Of a DNA stretch of 64,000 nucleotides, positions 1 through 10,713 are shown one piece after another. Below the pieces are notes generated by a model that searched no databases, was not told where the DNA came from, and saw only the letters and a list, made by a program, of their open reading frames with translations. Source of the DNA: Isoetes taiwanensis (taxonomy: Eukaryota > Streptophyta > Lycopodiopsida > Isoetales > Isoetaceae); contig JAJEKV010000005.1 of assembly GCA_021234155.1 (NCBI GenBank), positions 992,001 to 1,056,000 of the forward strand. The letters are read 5' to 3'. Within the stretch, counting starts at the first letter, position 1, and the number at the start of each line of letters is the position of its first letter. The position numbers were made by a program, and so were the translations under genes.

Positions 1-69
1 GAGAATAAGAATCCCGAAGTTCCCTGCTCATCAACTTGAATATGATGAAAGGGATAAAATAGATAACAA

Positions 70-985
70 TGCAACAGATTCTCGGGATAACTGTCAAAAT
101 AAATTTCGTGTACTTGCCGATCTTGCTAATGAATTTTTTTCACAGCATTCTCTTGAGCCATCAATTGTACCTGACTCCATTTCTTCACAAGCCACTCCAT
201 TATGCTCTCCAGTTGTCCCCACCCAATGTCTCGCTATCCGAAATCCTATTGTCAGCCCCTCAAAATCCTGATCTCAACACCAACAAATATGTCTCATACA
301 CATCATCTCGATCTCATTGATCTTTTCAACCAATGGACCATCAAAATAGCCATCCCCTCCTGACTCCAAATCAATTGACTGAACTTGATCAGACTGCTGC
401 TAAGTTACATGTGGAATTAAATGTGGTACAGAATGATCATATAGATAGACAGGGAATTACAAAGATGCCGTATCGAGATGGTACCGCCAAGATACCAAGG
501 GGGGGATAGCATAACAAGTCCGAGACCTTAGGGGATGTAGATGCGTACAAAGAAGTGCAAACTAAGCTCACACAATTATGTGGATCTTCCCCTACCAAAA
601 AGTCCTTTCCATTGTTAATGTTAATGATAATAATATTAATAAATTAAATATCTCGGATTTAATTACTTTGACTCCTATTCCTAAGAATAATATTGGTGTA
701 TTCTTGAGTCAAATATAGACCAAGTAACTCCAAATTCTGGGCCTGCTCCCATGACTCTGATCTTGATCCTGAATCTCAAGATAAGGAAAATAACTCTTCA
801 GATCATCTCTGGGAGGATGATATATTCCTCTCAAACTCTTTCTCAGCTGATGAATTAAAAAAGACTTCTGCTATCATTGGCAAGTCCACTAAGAAAATCT
901 CTAAGACTTATGACTCTCCTGCCTTAAACACCAGGCTACAATCAAAGAAAAACACAAGGAGCAGGAAAAAAAGCTCCCATTAAGT
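70..985 (+). pseudogene. LINE ORF1 C-terminal part (decayed)
   Basis: Reading pieces in the three plus frames gives a NKFRVLADL segment near 95-125, resembling the N(R/K)F.VL.DL tail motif seen before the endonuclease in plant LINE ORF1 proteins. A polar acidic stretch (about 760-980) follows, with DPESQDKENNSSD and a Lys/Arg-rich end (KKNTRSRKKSS). Several frameshifts and stops separate the pieces. No CCHC knuckle or RRM-like part is visible; those would lie upstream of the window. The stretch ends immediately before the ORF2 start at 1021, as expected for ORF1 followed by ORF2. The assignment rests on position and the tail motif only. Confidence 0.55.
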
Positions 986-1020
986 TATCTTCTCCTACTT
1001 GCTTTCCCTTCTATTTTCAA

Positions 1021-2394
1021 TGAAAATTTTTTCTTGGAATCTAAGGGGCATAAAAAGGACCCTTAAAAGAAGAAGAGTGATTACTCAGCTGAGAGAATAT
1101 AATGCTGATATTATCCCGCTTCAAGAATTGAGGCTTCCAAACTTTGAGTGCTCTAATTTGGCCAATTGGATTTCACCTGAATATTCCTCCTGCTGGATTG
1201 AAGCTACTGGTACAGCTGGTGGTATTTGCATCATCTGGAAAAATGTAACTCATTCTATTATATATAACAGTCCTGAGAAAAACTGGCAGGCAGTAATTTT
1301 TAAAAAAAATGATGACCTCACCTTTGGAGTCATTAATGTTTATGCTTCAACTTCCTCCAAGGAAAGAGAGCTTCTTTGGCCTAAAATTGGTAATTGGCTT
1401 GAAAGCCAAGACTATATTTCATGGATTATTGGTGGTGATTTTAATAACACTCCTACCCCTGACCTCAAGCTTGGAAATGATATAAATATGACCAGGGTTG
1501 CCCTTAAGGCCAAATTTGTCTAAGCATAATTTAGAAGGTCGGGCGAATAATAGAGTTGCAAGATTAGCTATGCTGGCGAATGTTTTCTAGACGTGAATGC
1601 TTTTTATAGAAATCTTGGCGAATCATGGCCAATATTATTTTGCCAAGATTTAAGTGTCTTTATTTTCCAAGTGCAATTTCGGTGGTGAAATTTTATTCAT
1701 CGGCATCTATATTTAATCAAGGACACAAACACATTATAACTATAGTTGCATGATGCAATACCACAACTTAACCTTTGCAAATGAGAACGTGGCTTATCCT
1801 TGTAGATAAAACAAATCTATTAAAAGGGAGGTCTGTAAAAAAAATGCTCTCCAGTGCATCCTTAAAAGTATTTGAAACACAATAGCTACAAAAACAACTC
1901 TTAAAATTATCATATATATCTGGATGGATATAGAGAACAGATAAGGTTATGCCTGGAATACTAGGCAATTCTTTAAGAAATCTTCGAGAAGGAGGGTAGA
2001 GGATAAGGCGAATCCATAGTTATGATGCTTAGTGGATGTGGCGAATTTTCAAGTGGAGTGAGATTTGTTTGTAGAAAAGTTGGCTAATTTTATTTTTTTC
2101 ATCTATAACGGGCCCTACTAAACCATAGCATCAAAATTTCTCGATACCCTTAAAAAATAGCCTTTTGGCGAACTTTCGTCCTTAAGGGCTACCCTGAATA
2201 TGACGAGAACTGAGAGAAACAACTGGGATTATTTCATTGATAACTTCCTCTTCACCTATATCCCCTCTGCCACTGCCAAATACACTTGGTCAAATAAACA
2301 GCAAGGTTCCAAACGTGTCTTCTGTGCCCTTGACAGATTTTACATTAATAATTCTGATAATCCTATTTGGGATAGTCAGGTAGTTTACAAATGA
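1021..2394 (+). pseudogene. LINE ORF2 endonuclease domain, split by a hAT insertion
   Basis: Apurinic-type endonuclease (EEP fold) that nicks target DNA to prime reverse transcription. The start MKIFSWNLRGI at 1021 is the usual ORF2 start. Visible motifs are NLRG, LQELRL (catalytic Glu region), GGICIIW and GGDFNNTP. The first part (1021-1492) runs straight into a hAT MITE at 1493-2196. The C-terminal part resumes at 2197 with ERNNWDYF, AKYTWSNKQ and LDRFYINN, the TWSN...R.LDRF signature. The two halves are in the same frame once the insertion and one copy of its 8-bp duplication are discounted, so the insertion happened in an otherwise open domain. The His after the LDR region is not visible. 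Confidence 0.9.
1493..2196. mobile_element. Non-autonomous hAT-type element inside the LINE endonuclease
   Basis: Exact boundaries are visible. The 8-bp duplication AATATGAC stands at 1485-1492 and 2197-2204. The ends are inverted repeats, CAGGGTTGCCCTTAAGG at the left and CAGGGTAGCCCTTAAGG as the complement of the right end. An 8-bp target duplication with CAGGG-type ends is the hAT signature. The 704-bp interior has no transposase. It repeats short GGCGAA-containing words (near 1551, 1574, 1617, 2039, 2167) that could be subterminal transposase-binding sites. It must be mobilised by an autonomous hAT elsewhere. Confidence 0.93.
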
Positions 2395-4120
2395 TGAGAC
2401 CACTTCAATATCTCACCATCAGCCTCAATTTCTCGAGACCAAACATCCGCTTAGCATTAAAAAGGGGGCTCAATTGTCCTTATAAGTTCAACCAGTAGTC
2501 TCCTTAGTAATGAAAAGTTCTCGTGGAGGAATTTAAAGCTTTCTACTCAAATCATTAAGAGTTAATCCTTTCCATTCAATGAGGGATTTCTATGCTAATG
2601 TAAAGGCCTCTAAAACTGGATTAAAAAAGTGGTCTAAAGATAATTATGATAAAAGAAAAGAGGAAAAGAAAAGATGTCTCACGAAGTATGAGAAATGTAA
2701 GGCTACAGATTCAAAAATGACCCTTTAACAGGATCTTCATCCGCAAGAATCTAATATTGAGCAAGCAATAAAGGCTATAGAAGAATATGAGGCAAAAGTG
2801 CAACCATTTGTCAAATGTAAATTGAAATATCTTTCCAACATGGATAGCAATAACTCTAAATTCTTTTTTAGAGTGGCCAAAAATAGAGTCTACAAAAATC
2901 AAATTCTTGGCAACAAAGATGACAATGATGTTCTTGTGAAGGATACCAAAGAAATTAGTGAGTTCTTCTACTCTAAATATGTCGCAATCTTCTAATGATG
3001 GCAACACCTCCTCGCAGACCACACAAGCTAAAAATTTCATTGATCTTTTAAATGATCTCCCCGTAATATGATATTAATCCAATCTCGGATAACATTGTTG
3101 ATCTCCCCAATGAAAATGAGATTAAATCTACCCTTCTCAGATCTTGCTAAAGGAAAAGCCCCGGTCCCCGATGGCTTGCCCCCGAGTTCTATATCCAGCT
3201 TTGGGAGGTCATTAAGTATGATTTCATTCAAATGATTCATGGCTTCGGTACACTAATCATCCGTGATCCCGCAATAGCTTCCGGGTTGGTTGCCCTTGTG
3301 CCAAAGTTAGATAATCCCAAAATTCAAAGTGATTGGAGGCCTATTTCCCTCACTAATACTTCATATAAGGTATGTGCAAAATTATTGCTAATCGAATAAA
3401 TGGTTACCTCCAGAGTGCCATTTCCATGAATCACCGCCTTCTTGCCAAATAGATACATCCTAGACAACTACATTGCAAAAGAATGGAGGGCTTACATTGG
3501 GCCAAACAATCTAATCGAATTGCATTCTCTTGAAGTTAGATTTTTCTAAAGCCTTTGACTCCATTAGATGGGATTTCTTAGAGTCAGGCTTTGAGAAAAA
3601 TAGGTTTACCCGAAAAGTCGATTCATCTTATTATAGGGTTGAACTCTCGTGCACAATCTTCAATCCTAATCAATGGTTCTCCTAGTAAATTTTTTCCACT
3701 CCAAAGGGTGTCGCAAGGTTGCCCTTTAGCACCTTACTTATTCATTGTGGCAGCAGATCAATTAACAAGGGCTATTATGCATCATCGTAATTTGGGAAAT
3801 ATAAAGGGTTTAGTCATGCCAAACTCTCAAAATCAACCCGACTTCTGCTACAATATGCGATGACTCATTCTCATTTCAGAATGATAGAAATATTGAGTTC
3901 TTCTTGAATATCATTCAAAATTTTAGTCATGCCTCTCGAATTCATTTGAACACTCATAACTGTTATTATTGGGGCCCCTAATCAAGCATATATTTCGGGA
4001 TTAAATGTATCTCTCAAATCAAGCTACTAAGTTGCTAGGTATGCCATTAGGCCTAGATATCAAAGATTAAATATCTCTCGAGCCCAATTGTTGATAAGAT
4101 CGAAAAAGCTTAACAATTAT
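2395..4120 (+). pseudogene. LINE ORF2 reverse transcriptase domain (decayed)
   Basis: RVT_1-type reverse transcriptase. In order across frames: a Lys-rich linker (2640-2980), PDGLPPEFYIQLW (about 3165), LVPKLDNP then DWRPISLTNTSYKV (about 3300-3370), DFSKAFDSIRWDFL (about 3541), and the open segment 3591-3860 with GSPSKFFPLQRVSQGCPLAPYLF. The catalytic (Y/F)ADD box should come next. At about 3845-3870 the sequence reads ICDDS in a shifted frame, so the box is damaged by a frameshift and by substitution of its first two residues. At least six frame changes are needed to read the domain, so the enzyme is not functional. Confidence 0.92.
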
Positions 4121-5580
4121 GGCAGTTGCCTCTCTCTTGCTGGTAGATCCATTATTGCCTCTTCTGTTATTGCCAGTTCACATGTCTATTTCTCTTCTCG
4201 CCTCATTGCTCCTAAATGCATATATCAAAAAGTTTGCATATCAATTGGAGAGAATCATTAGAAATTTTATCCGGGGCAAGAAGCATCTTGTTAACCGATT
4301 ATGTCACAAGGAAAAAATCTGCAGTGGTCCAGGGTGTAAGAATCTGAGACTTCAAGCTTATGCTCCTGGTAAGTATATTTGAAGGCACTTTTCCAAAGGA
4401 AAAATGTCATCATCGATTTCATTAATTACCGGCTATCCAAAAGTTTTATCAAGGGTCACCCTACAATTGATCATCATCTACCTCACTCAGCCTTTTCTGA
4501 TGTCAAACCTGCACCAAATACTTCTCCTTTGATGAGAAATCTCTTGATGGCTTGGAATTATGGTTCTAAAGCATTTTCATATTCTAACATTGACCAGCCC
4601 ATCATAGAATGAATCTTTTTCTCGAATCCGTGTTTATCGAAAAGAGATGGCATCCCTTTGGCTATTATTCATCCACAGATTTATAAGAAATGGAGACTCA
4701 ATAACATTTGTTATATAGGAGACCTTTGGTCTAATGGCAGATTGATCTCTTGGACCAAGCTCAAAGCTTTGATCAGGGGCACAAGTAATCTGATAGATTG
4801 CTCTACGCATATTGTTAGTAAATTAGTCAATAAAGATATTGATGCCAATCCTATTCTGAAAAATGACCGGCTTCAACAACCAAAATATCTACAAAGTGTC
4901 CGTAATTTATGCTTTCTTGTCCAAATCCAATCAATCCTCCAAAGCAGCTAAATATTGGCATATAAATGAGCAGGAGGAAAAGAATCTCTTTAAGAATGTA
5001 TGGAACTCTTATTGTGCTCCCAAAATTTCTTACTTCAATTGGCTGATTGCTAACAAAAGTGTCCCTAATCTCCGTGCCATTTACAAATCATCAAAATCAT
5101 CAAACCGCCGAGAATACTCACCAAATCTGCAAAGATCTCGAGTTCTCCTTTGTGCCCTCCCTGGTTGTGGCTCTATTGAAACTATGGATCATATTTTCCT
5201 TTGCCATAAATTAAATAGTTTCTGGATCTGGTTTGAGACCAATTTCAACATTCATAGACCAACTTCCATTCTAGATTTTATGATGAACAATAATGCTTTT
5301 AAAAATACCATTACTTTCATCTCTCTCTGGAATGTGTGGAAGCATAGAAATAGATGCTTGTATGGTGGCCACAATTTGTCTACTTTTTGGATTAAATTAC
5401 AGGTGATTTATGACCTAGAGCTCACAAAAGAAGACTCAAAGAAATAAAAATGTTGATGCCCAATGTGATCATATGTGGAAGTCTATTGGACAATTTTATG
5501 GTTGCTTTAATTTATTTAAGTTAAATTGCCATGTTGATAACACTAATTCTGAATCTGTTTTTCCTAGAGTATCTTTGGAA
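4121..5580 (+). pseudogene. LINE ORF2 C-terminus with zf-RVT zinc knuckle
   Basis: Continuation of the LINE polyprotein after the palm domain. The best preserved part is 4863-5447, with KYWHINEQEEKNLFKNVW, PKISYFNWLIANKSVPN, then a CCHC-like knuckle CALPGCGS..TMDHIFLC, and finally ISLWNVWKHRNRC. This is the zf-RVT domain that closes plant LINE ORF2 and is thought to bind nucleic acid. After 5447 the natural frame shifts and continues (KNVDAQCDHMWKSIGQFYGC) to a stop near 5600. Upstream pieces (4119-4612, 4658-4951) are frameshifted fragments of the linker. This degree of decay matches the rest of the element. Confidence 0.9.
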
Positions 5581-5584
5581 CTGC

Positions 5585-5974
5585 AAGTTCAAACTTGACA
5601 TGCAATTTGATGAAACTGAGGCTTCCAAATACGCTGGTATTCCACTGTCAGAAAGGCATGAGATTCAGAGTCAAGTACAGAACCAAGTGGATTACAGTTT
5701 TTGGACAGGTCATGTAAAGGGGAAGCTATATGAGAGCATAGAAGAAATCCCACAGAAAGAGGTTGACTGGGCTAAGGAATTTTGCAGAGAGACACACTTA
5801 ATGTATGTGCTATGGTGGTTTATGTATGCTAACAGCAGGGACATGACAGACAGGCAATTTGAGTTCTATAGAGAATGCTACTACTATCATAGGGGCAGAG
5901 CAGATTGCTATGGCACTCTAATCCACCTTTATTCCACATGTAACTCAAACAGGCTGATCGAGGTGGTTGATTAG
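5585..5974 (+). other. Open reading frame of unknown function in the LINE 3' region
   Basis: An uninterrupted frame (147 codons from 5531, better counted from the Met at 5600) reads a Trp/Tyr/Cys-rich protein with KYAGIPLSERHEIQSQ, VDYSFWTGHVKG, VLWWFMYANSRDMTD and YYYHRGRADCYG. It lies between the zf-RVT knuckle and the poly-A tail, in a different frame from the knuckle. It has no stop although the domains before it are riddled with them. I do not recognise the family. It could be a LINE-specific C-terminal extension, a captured host fragment, or a chance frame. It is followed by about 400 bp of AT-rich 3' sequence without a visible gene (5975-6384). Confidence 0.35.
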
Positions 5975-6384
5975 GGGAACAATTTCATTCTCATACTTTA
6001 TCCTCAGTTTAGGGACCACTTCCATTTTCTGGATACCTACAACTTCTGATCCCTGCTTCATCTGTCCATAACTTGCTTTTTTGTGCAGATTTTTGGCTCA
6101 AGGAATCTACAGGAAATGTACTTGGCTACATCAGAAAAAAGTTACAAGACACTGCTCCATTTGAAAGTGCTCATATCTTTGACATCTGCATCCTCATTAT
6201 GTTGCAACACTTTATATTTTCGTCTACTTCAAGTACTCTACATATTGCTGCTACTATTTACATGGATTTCATCAAGTCCAAAAAAATATTTCCTTATGTT
6301 ACATATTGCTGACTCCCCAGTCATGCAATTCTCTATTTTTGTACTTATTCTCCATAATTAATGATTAAAAAGCTTCATTCCCTC

Positions 6385-6407
6385 AAAAAAAAAAAAAAAA
6401 AAAAAAA
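6385..6407 (+). other. Poly-A tail of the LINE
   Basis: A run of 23 A ends the LINE and fixes its plus orientation. Confidence 0.9.
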
Positions 6408-6599
6408 GTAATACTGGTCGGTCAGATATTTAGCAGGGAGCGTCACACTAAGTTAATATCTCGATTGTATTAACTTGATTGCTTACAAATGGTTATGAAC
6501 ATCCATCAAGAAAGGGTTAACTTGGGGTTGAATACGCTTTGCGGGGATGACATGTCAAAAATGCACGTAATTTACAATATCAATAAGTATATGGCGTGA

Positions 6600-7590
6600 T
6601 CTGTTTTAGAAGTAGCATGTAGACCTTCCAACAAGTATCTAAACGTAGGTGCAACAACACCAAGGAAGTGTCTTCCACTATAAGCAAGGCAATATCTTTC
6701 AATTTAGGGTCATGAATCCAATCCAGAGGACTGCCTTCTTGAGATTTGGAAAGGATAGATCTATATGCCTTGGCTCCACCTACAAGACGAATGAGAAGAG
6801 ATATGTAGTTTATCTATTTCAGAATAAATGCTCATTTCCATGTTTCTTGCAATCTAACCTTGTTAAGATTTGTGTGACTTATGTTGAAGGTACTATCTCT
6901 TCACACTCATTGGATTTGATGACTACTTTAATGGGATGCCGGTAGCTTGGATTATCACAAATAGCCAAAAGAAAAAGCTCAGAGCTAGATGGCTTCAAGC
7001 CATGAGGGAGTGGGCGAACCCCATGACTCAACATAGAAGCCCTTTTGTTTTATCACTGATGATTGTGATGCTAAATTAATGCAATAAAAAGGGTAACAAT
7101 CTATCTCTAATACAATTCAATAATTGTGCCAATTTTGAACGTGTCTTGTGGCTATGCAAGAACGTGAAGGAGAAAGAGATTAGAAACCAAAGCAAGGAGT
7201 TGGGTGACATATGTACGGGACAAAGTGCCTTCCAGGTAACAATTCTTACGGTGAGGATTATAAGGAGGCTTGCTGAGAAGAGACATTGAGGAAGTTAAAG
7301 ACCTTAAAAAGAAAATACCCACAATATCCAAAGTTGACAGCAAACATGAGTCAAGTGTGGACTCGCAATATTTGTGAGTGGGTCTTAGCCACAAGAACTT
7401 TCTGCATTCCAATCAGGAAACCAATGCCGCAATAGAGGCCTGAAAGGCACTAAAATTGCGCTTTAGGATTTCCAAATCCCAACTCCGAGGCAGGAGGATA
7501 GATTGGCGGCTACATATAGTAACATTCCCTAAGAGAGACTACTTTATTTGGCAATAGATCCTTCAAGGCAACTGGCTTTGTAGTACTGTA
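6600..7590 (+). pseudogene. MULE-type transposase fossil A
   Basis: Mutator-like transposase core, decayed. Reading across frames gives QHQGSVFHYKQG, then FLRFGKDRSICLGSTYKTNEKRY (6660-6800). An intron-like gap follows (about 6800-6880, GTAGTT...AAG). Then come YLFTLIGFDDYFNGMPVAW (about 6885-6950), FCFITDDCDAKLMQ (about 7035-7080), and near 7385-7530 HSNQETNAAIEA, ALKLRFRISKSQ and LRGRRIDWRL. This order (phe-gly box, FDD...NG.PVAW, DD, then the NAAIE...LK.RF...GRR.DW module) is that of MULE/SWIM transposases. The same order occurs in the fossil at 47180-49350. It ends where hAT MITE 2 begins, and no terminal repeats were found. Confidence 0.8.
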
Positions 7591-7598
7591 TTTAGAAT

Positions 7599-8088
7599 CA
7601 GGGTAAAAATTAGTGGCTAAACTTAGCCAAATGGCGAAATTTTGGCCTTGATTGGAAAAAAAATGGCTAAACTATGCCCCTTTTTGGGCCAAAAAAAAGA
7701 AAATATTAGCCAAGTCTATTTCACGTCCCACCTCCATTTCGTCCAACTTTAGCTAATCGCAAGAAAGTATAGGTGCCAAAAATTGGAAAGTTTAGCCAAA
7801 ACTTAGAAGCTTTTACGTCAAAGTTTGGCGTACTTTAGCCAAATTACTCTATAACCTTTGTTTCTACTATGCTCATTTAATTTTTAGATCTTGAATTAAT
7901 GCAAAATAGTCAAACGATAAAAGATTTTTTTATTTTTTAATAAAAGTTTAGCCAAAAGTAAGAAAGTACAGGTCGCAAAATTTGAAAAGTTTAGCTTAAC
8001 GATAGAAGCTTTCGCTTCAACTTTTGGCATACTTTAGCCAAGTCTATTTCACCACTTTGGATATAAAAGTTCCTTAATTTTTTCCCTG
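7599..8088. mobile_element. hAT-type MITE 2
   Basis: Exact 8-bp duplication TTTAGAAT at 7591-7598 and 8089-8096. Inverted ends are CAGGGTAAAAATTAG at the left and CAGGGAAAAAATTAAG as the complement of the right. The 490-bp interior is non-coding and contains many copies of TTAGCCAA/TTGGCTAA-like words plus a duplicated block (about 7780-7850 and 7930-8040, both with AGTTTAGC, AGAAGCTTT and CTTTAGCCAA), which look like subterminal binding sites. Confidence 0.92.
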
Positions 8089-8109
8089 TTTAGAATTAGA
8101 AATGGAAAT

Positions 8110-8375
8110 GGAGATTCATGTATACACTATTCTATTTAGATACATCTACTTGTATATATACCTTAAGTATATATATGCTCTAGGTATAATTACCATGGAG
8201 AATACCCTATGTATAAATACCCTATATATAGATATCCCTTAGTTACCTAATTATAAAAAACCAATGTACAAAACCCCTTAAGTATAAATACTTGAGGGTA
8301 TAAATACCCTAAGTACAAATACCACCAGTACAAATAAGCTATGTATAAGGACTTTATATATAGATTATTTTATTA
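8110..8375. repeat. TATAAATACCCTA-like short repeats
   Basis: AT-rich stretch in which GTATAAATACCCT, GTATATATACC and related words recur every 15-20 bp, in both orientations. No gene is visible. It precedes the GC-rich tandem repeat. Confidence 0.7.
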
Positions 8376-8384
8376 TTAAACTAG

Positions 8385-8600
8385 AAAAGGGCCCGCTTTT
8401 GCACCCATTCCTCGGTTCGGCCCCTCCGAGGCCTCGCCTCGGTTCGGGCCCACCCACGCGACCTTTTCTGTTGCACCCTTCCTCGGCTCGGCCCCTCCGG
8501 GGCCTCGCCTCGGTTTGGACATCCCTGGGACTATTCCTCGGCTCAGCCTCGGTCTTCGGCCGAGGCCTCGCCTCGGTTTGGGTCCACCCGTGTGTCGCCT
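8385..8600. repeat. GC-rich tandem repeat, about 3 units
   Basis: Three diverged units of about 65-70 bp, each with CTCGG(C/T)TCGGCCCCTCC then GGCCTCGCCTCGGTT (starting near 8410, 8481 and 8536). The open frame across it comes from the repeat and is not treated as a gene. Confidence 0.75.
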
Positions 8601-8639
8601 ATAGGGAGCTTAATCAACCTCGGTTCAACATTGCCTCAG

Positions 8640-9480
8640 ATACATACTTACTACCTATTCCAAACCATCACACATTGAGGAGCTCAGGCACATTTACTAA
8701 GAAATTTCAAAGTATCATCCACTGGGAGTTTACTCACACCTACTATAAACTCCAAAGTTTCATCCATTAAAAGCTGACTCACATTTACTACAGCGACTAC
8801 TAATTTCAAATTATCACCCATTGGAAGCTTACCTACACTTACTACTACTTTTAAAGTATCAGCCTTTAGGAGCTTGCTATATCTACTATGGATTCCAAAG
8901 TACAACCCCTATATATTCAAGAATCAAGAAACTTTTCATGTAACTAAGCATCCATTGCTTAACCACCCATGAGGAGCATACTCACATATACAACCATGAG
9001 GACTTATACCATATCTACACCCACGAGGACTTTTACCATGTTTATTAGTTGGCACTCGTACAAGAGGAGTTTACTCACGCCTATTACCTCTATATGTCCC
9101 CTCTCCTCTTTGTCCTCTCTCCTATCTCTTCTCTCCCCCTTCTCTTCATCTCCTCTCTTTTGTTTCTCTTCTCCCTCCTCTGTCTTCTCTCCCTCCTCTC
9201 TCTCTCTCCTTTCTCCTCTCTTTTGTCTCTCTTGCCTCACTCATGAGGAGAACACTGCCAATTCCAAAGTATCACCTATCAGGATCTTACTCACATCTAC
9301 TGCACTCAACTGCTCAACCCTCTATTCCATTACCAACAAAGTATCATTCATGAGTAACATACTCACACATGCCCATGACGCCACATCTACTATCTCTACT
9401 ACCAATTCTAAAGTATGTCAATTTTAGAGTATCACCCATGTGAAGCTTACACACACCTATCATACCCATCACCCAAAGTA
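8640..9480. repeat. About 50-bp tandem repeat (AAGTATCACCCAT family)
   Basis: Diverged units share AAAGTATCA(C/T)CCAT, GGAGCTTACTCACA and CTACTACC-like words. The phase is clear at 8645-8900 and reappears at 9250-9480. A 150-bp pyrimidine-rich tract (9090-9240) interrupts it. Related units recur at 9780-10040, so the block was duplicated together with the neighbouring satellite. Confidence 0.75.
9090..9240. repeat. CT-rich (polypyrimidine) tract
   Basis: Almost pure C/T on the plus strand (CCTCTCTCCT-type). The overlapping Leu/Ser and Glu/Arg frames on both strands come from this composition. Confidence 0.85.
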
Positions 9481-9481
9481 T

Positions 9482-10713
9482 CACCTTCAGAATATTCGAT
9501 TTTGAGCATTTGCAAGGTTTCAAGAAACTTTCTACTTTTAGACTGAGGTGCTTCTAGAGCATAGGTGCTTGCCCTATAGCATCTGGAACACTCTAGAACA
9601 TTTTATTTTGAGTTTTTGCATAGGTTTAGCAAACTTTTCTGTTTTTAGACTACTATACTTTCTATTTTTAGACTGAGATGCTTACCCTAGAGCATCTGAA
9701 ACATTCTAGGACATTCTATTTGAGTTTGTACAAAGTTTAAGCAAACTTTCTATTTTTAGACTGGAACTTTCTACACTTACTACCATGCAAGTCTATATAC
9801 ACACATGCCCTACTACCACTTCTAAAGTATCACTCATGAGTTACTCACATCTACTGCACTCCATGGTATTTCACAGTCTTATTCACACATACTGCTCAAC
9901 CCTCTATTCCATTACCAACCACATGCCCATGAGGCCACATCTACTACCTCTACTACCAATTCTAAAGTATGTCAATTCTAAAGTATCACCCATGTGAAGC
10001 TTACACACACCCATCATACCCATCACACTTACTACCAATTCCAAAGTATCACCTCTAGAATATTCCATTTTGAGCATTTGCAAGGTTTCAAGAAACTTTC
10101 TAATTTTAGACTGAGGTGCTTCTAGAGCATAGCTGGTTGCCCTATAGCATCTGGAACACTCTAGAACATTCTATTCGAGTTTTGCAAAGTTTTAACAAAC
10201 TTTTCTATTTTTAGACTACCGTACTTTCTATTTTTAGAGTGAGATGCTTACCCTAGAGCATATGAACATTCTAGGACATTCTGTTTGAGTTTTTTACAAA
10301 GTTTAAGCAAACTTTCTATTTTTAGACTGAAACTTTCTATTTTTACACTGAGGTGCTTACCTTTCAGCATCTGCAACATTCCAGAACATTCTATTTTGAG
10401 CATTTGCAAAGTTTCAAAAAACTTTCTATTTTTGGATTGAGCTGTTTACCCATGAGCATCTGCAACATTCCATAACATTCTATTTTGAGCATTTGCAAAG
10501 TTACAAAAAACTTTCTATTTTTAGAAAGAAACTTTCTATTTTTAGACTGAGGTGCTTACCCATGAGCATCTGAAACATTCCAGAACATTCTATTTTGAGC
10601 ATTTGCAAAGTTTCAAAAAACTTTCTATTTTTAGATTGAAACTTTCTATTTTTAGACTGAGGTGCTTACCCATGAGCACCTGGAATGTTCCATAACATTC
10701 TATTTTGGGCATT
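9482..10713. repeat. About 110-bp satellite with heat-shock-element-like core (left part)
   Basis: The anchor CATTCTATTTTGAGCATTTG recurs near 10387, 10476, 10586 and 10696, and in diverged form near 9489, 9599, 10057, 10164 and 10273. Monomers are 89 or about 110 bp; the longer form has one more copy of a 21-bp CTTTCTATTTTTAGA unit. Most carry CATCTGGAACATTCCAGAAC-like sequence, contiguous alternating nGAAn/nTTCn units. A larger duplication of about 550 bp joins 9408-9780 and 9958-10330. The array is cut by the transposon at 10714 and continues at 19443. Confidence 0.85.

Larger units (their letters stand above)
1..6407 (+). mobile_element. L1-type non-LTR retrotransposon (LINE), 5' end outside window
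   Basis: A plant L1-clade LINE read in order: ORF1 tail, AP-type endonuclease (SWNLRGI, LQELRL, GGDFN), reverse transcriptase (PDGLPPEFY, DWRPISLTNT, DFSKAFDSIRWDFL, QGCPLAPYLF), zf-RVT zinc knuckle, 3' region and a 23-A tail at 6385-6407. It copies itself by target-primed reverse transcription. The 5' end lies before the window, so the target duplication cannot be tested. The coding part has many stops and frameshifts, and a 704-bp hAT MITE interrupts the endonuclease, so this copy is dead. Seen: motifs and poly-A tail. Known: this domain order is that of plant L1 elements. Confidence 0.93.

Noticed and set aside
9004-9427. Reading frames on both strands over the CT-rich tract
   Set aside because: Openness is explained by the pyrimidine-only composition, which lacks stop codons.
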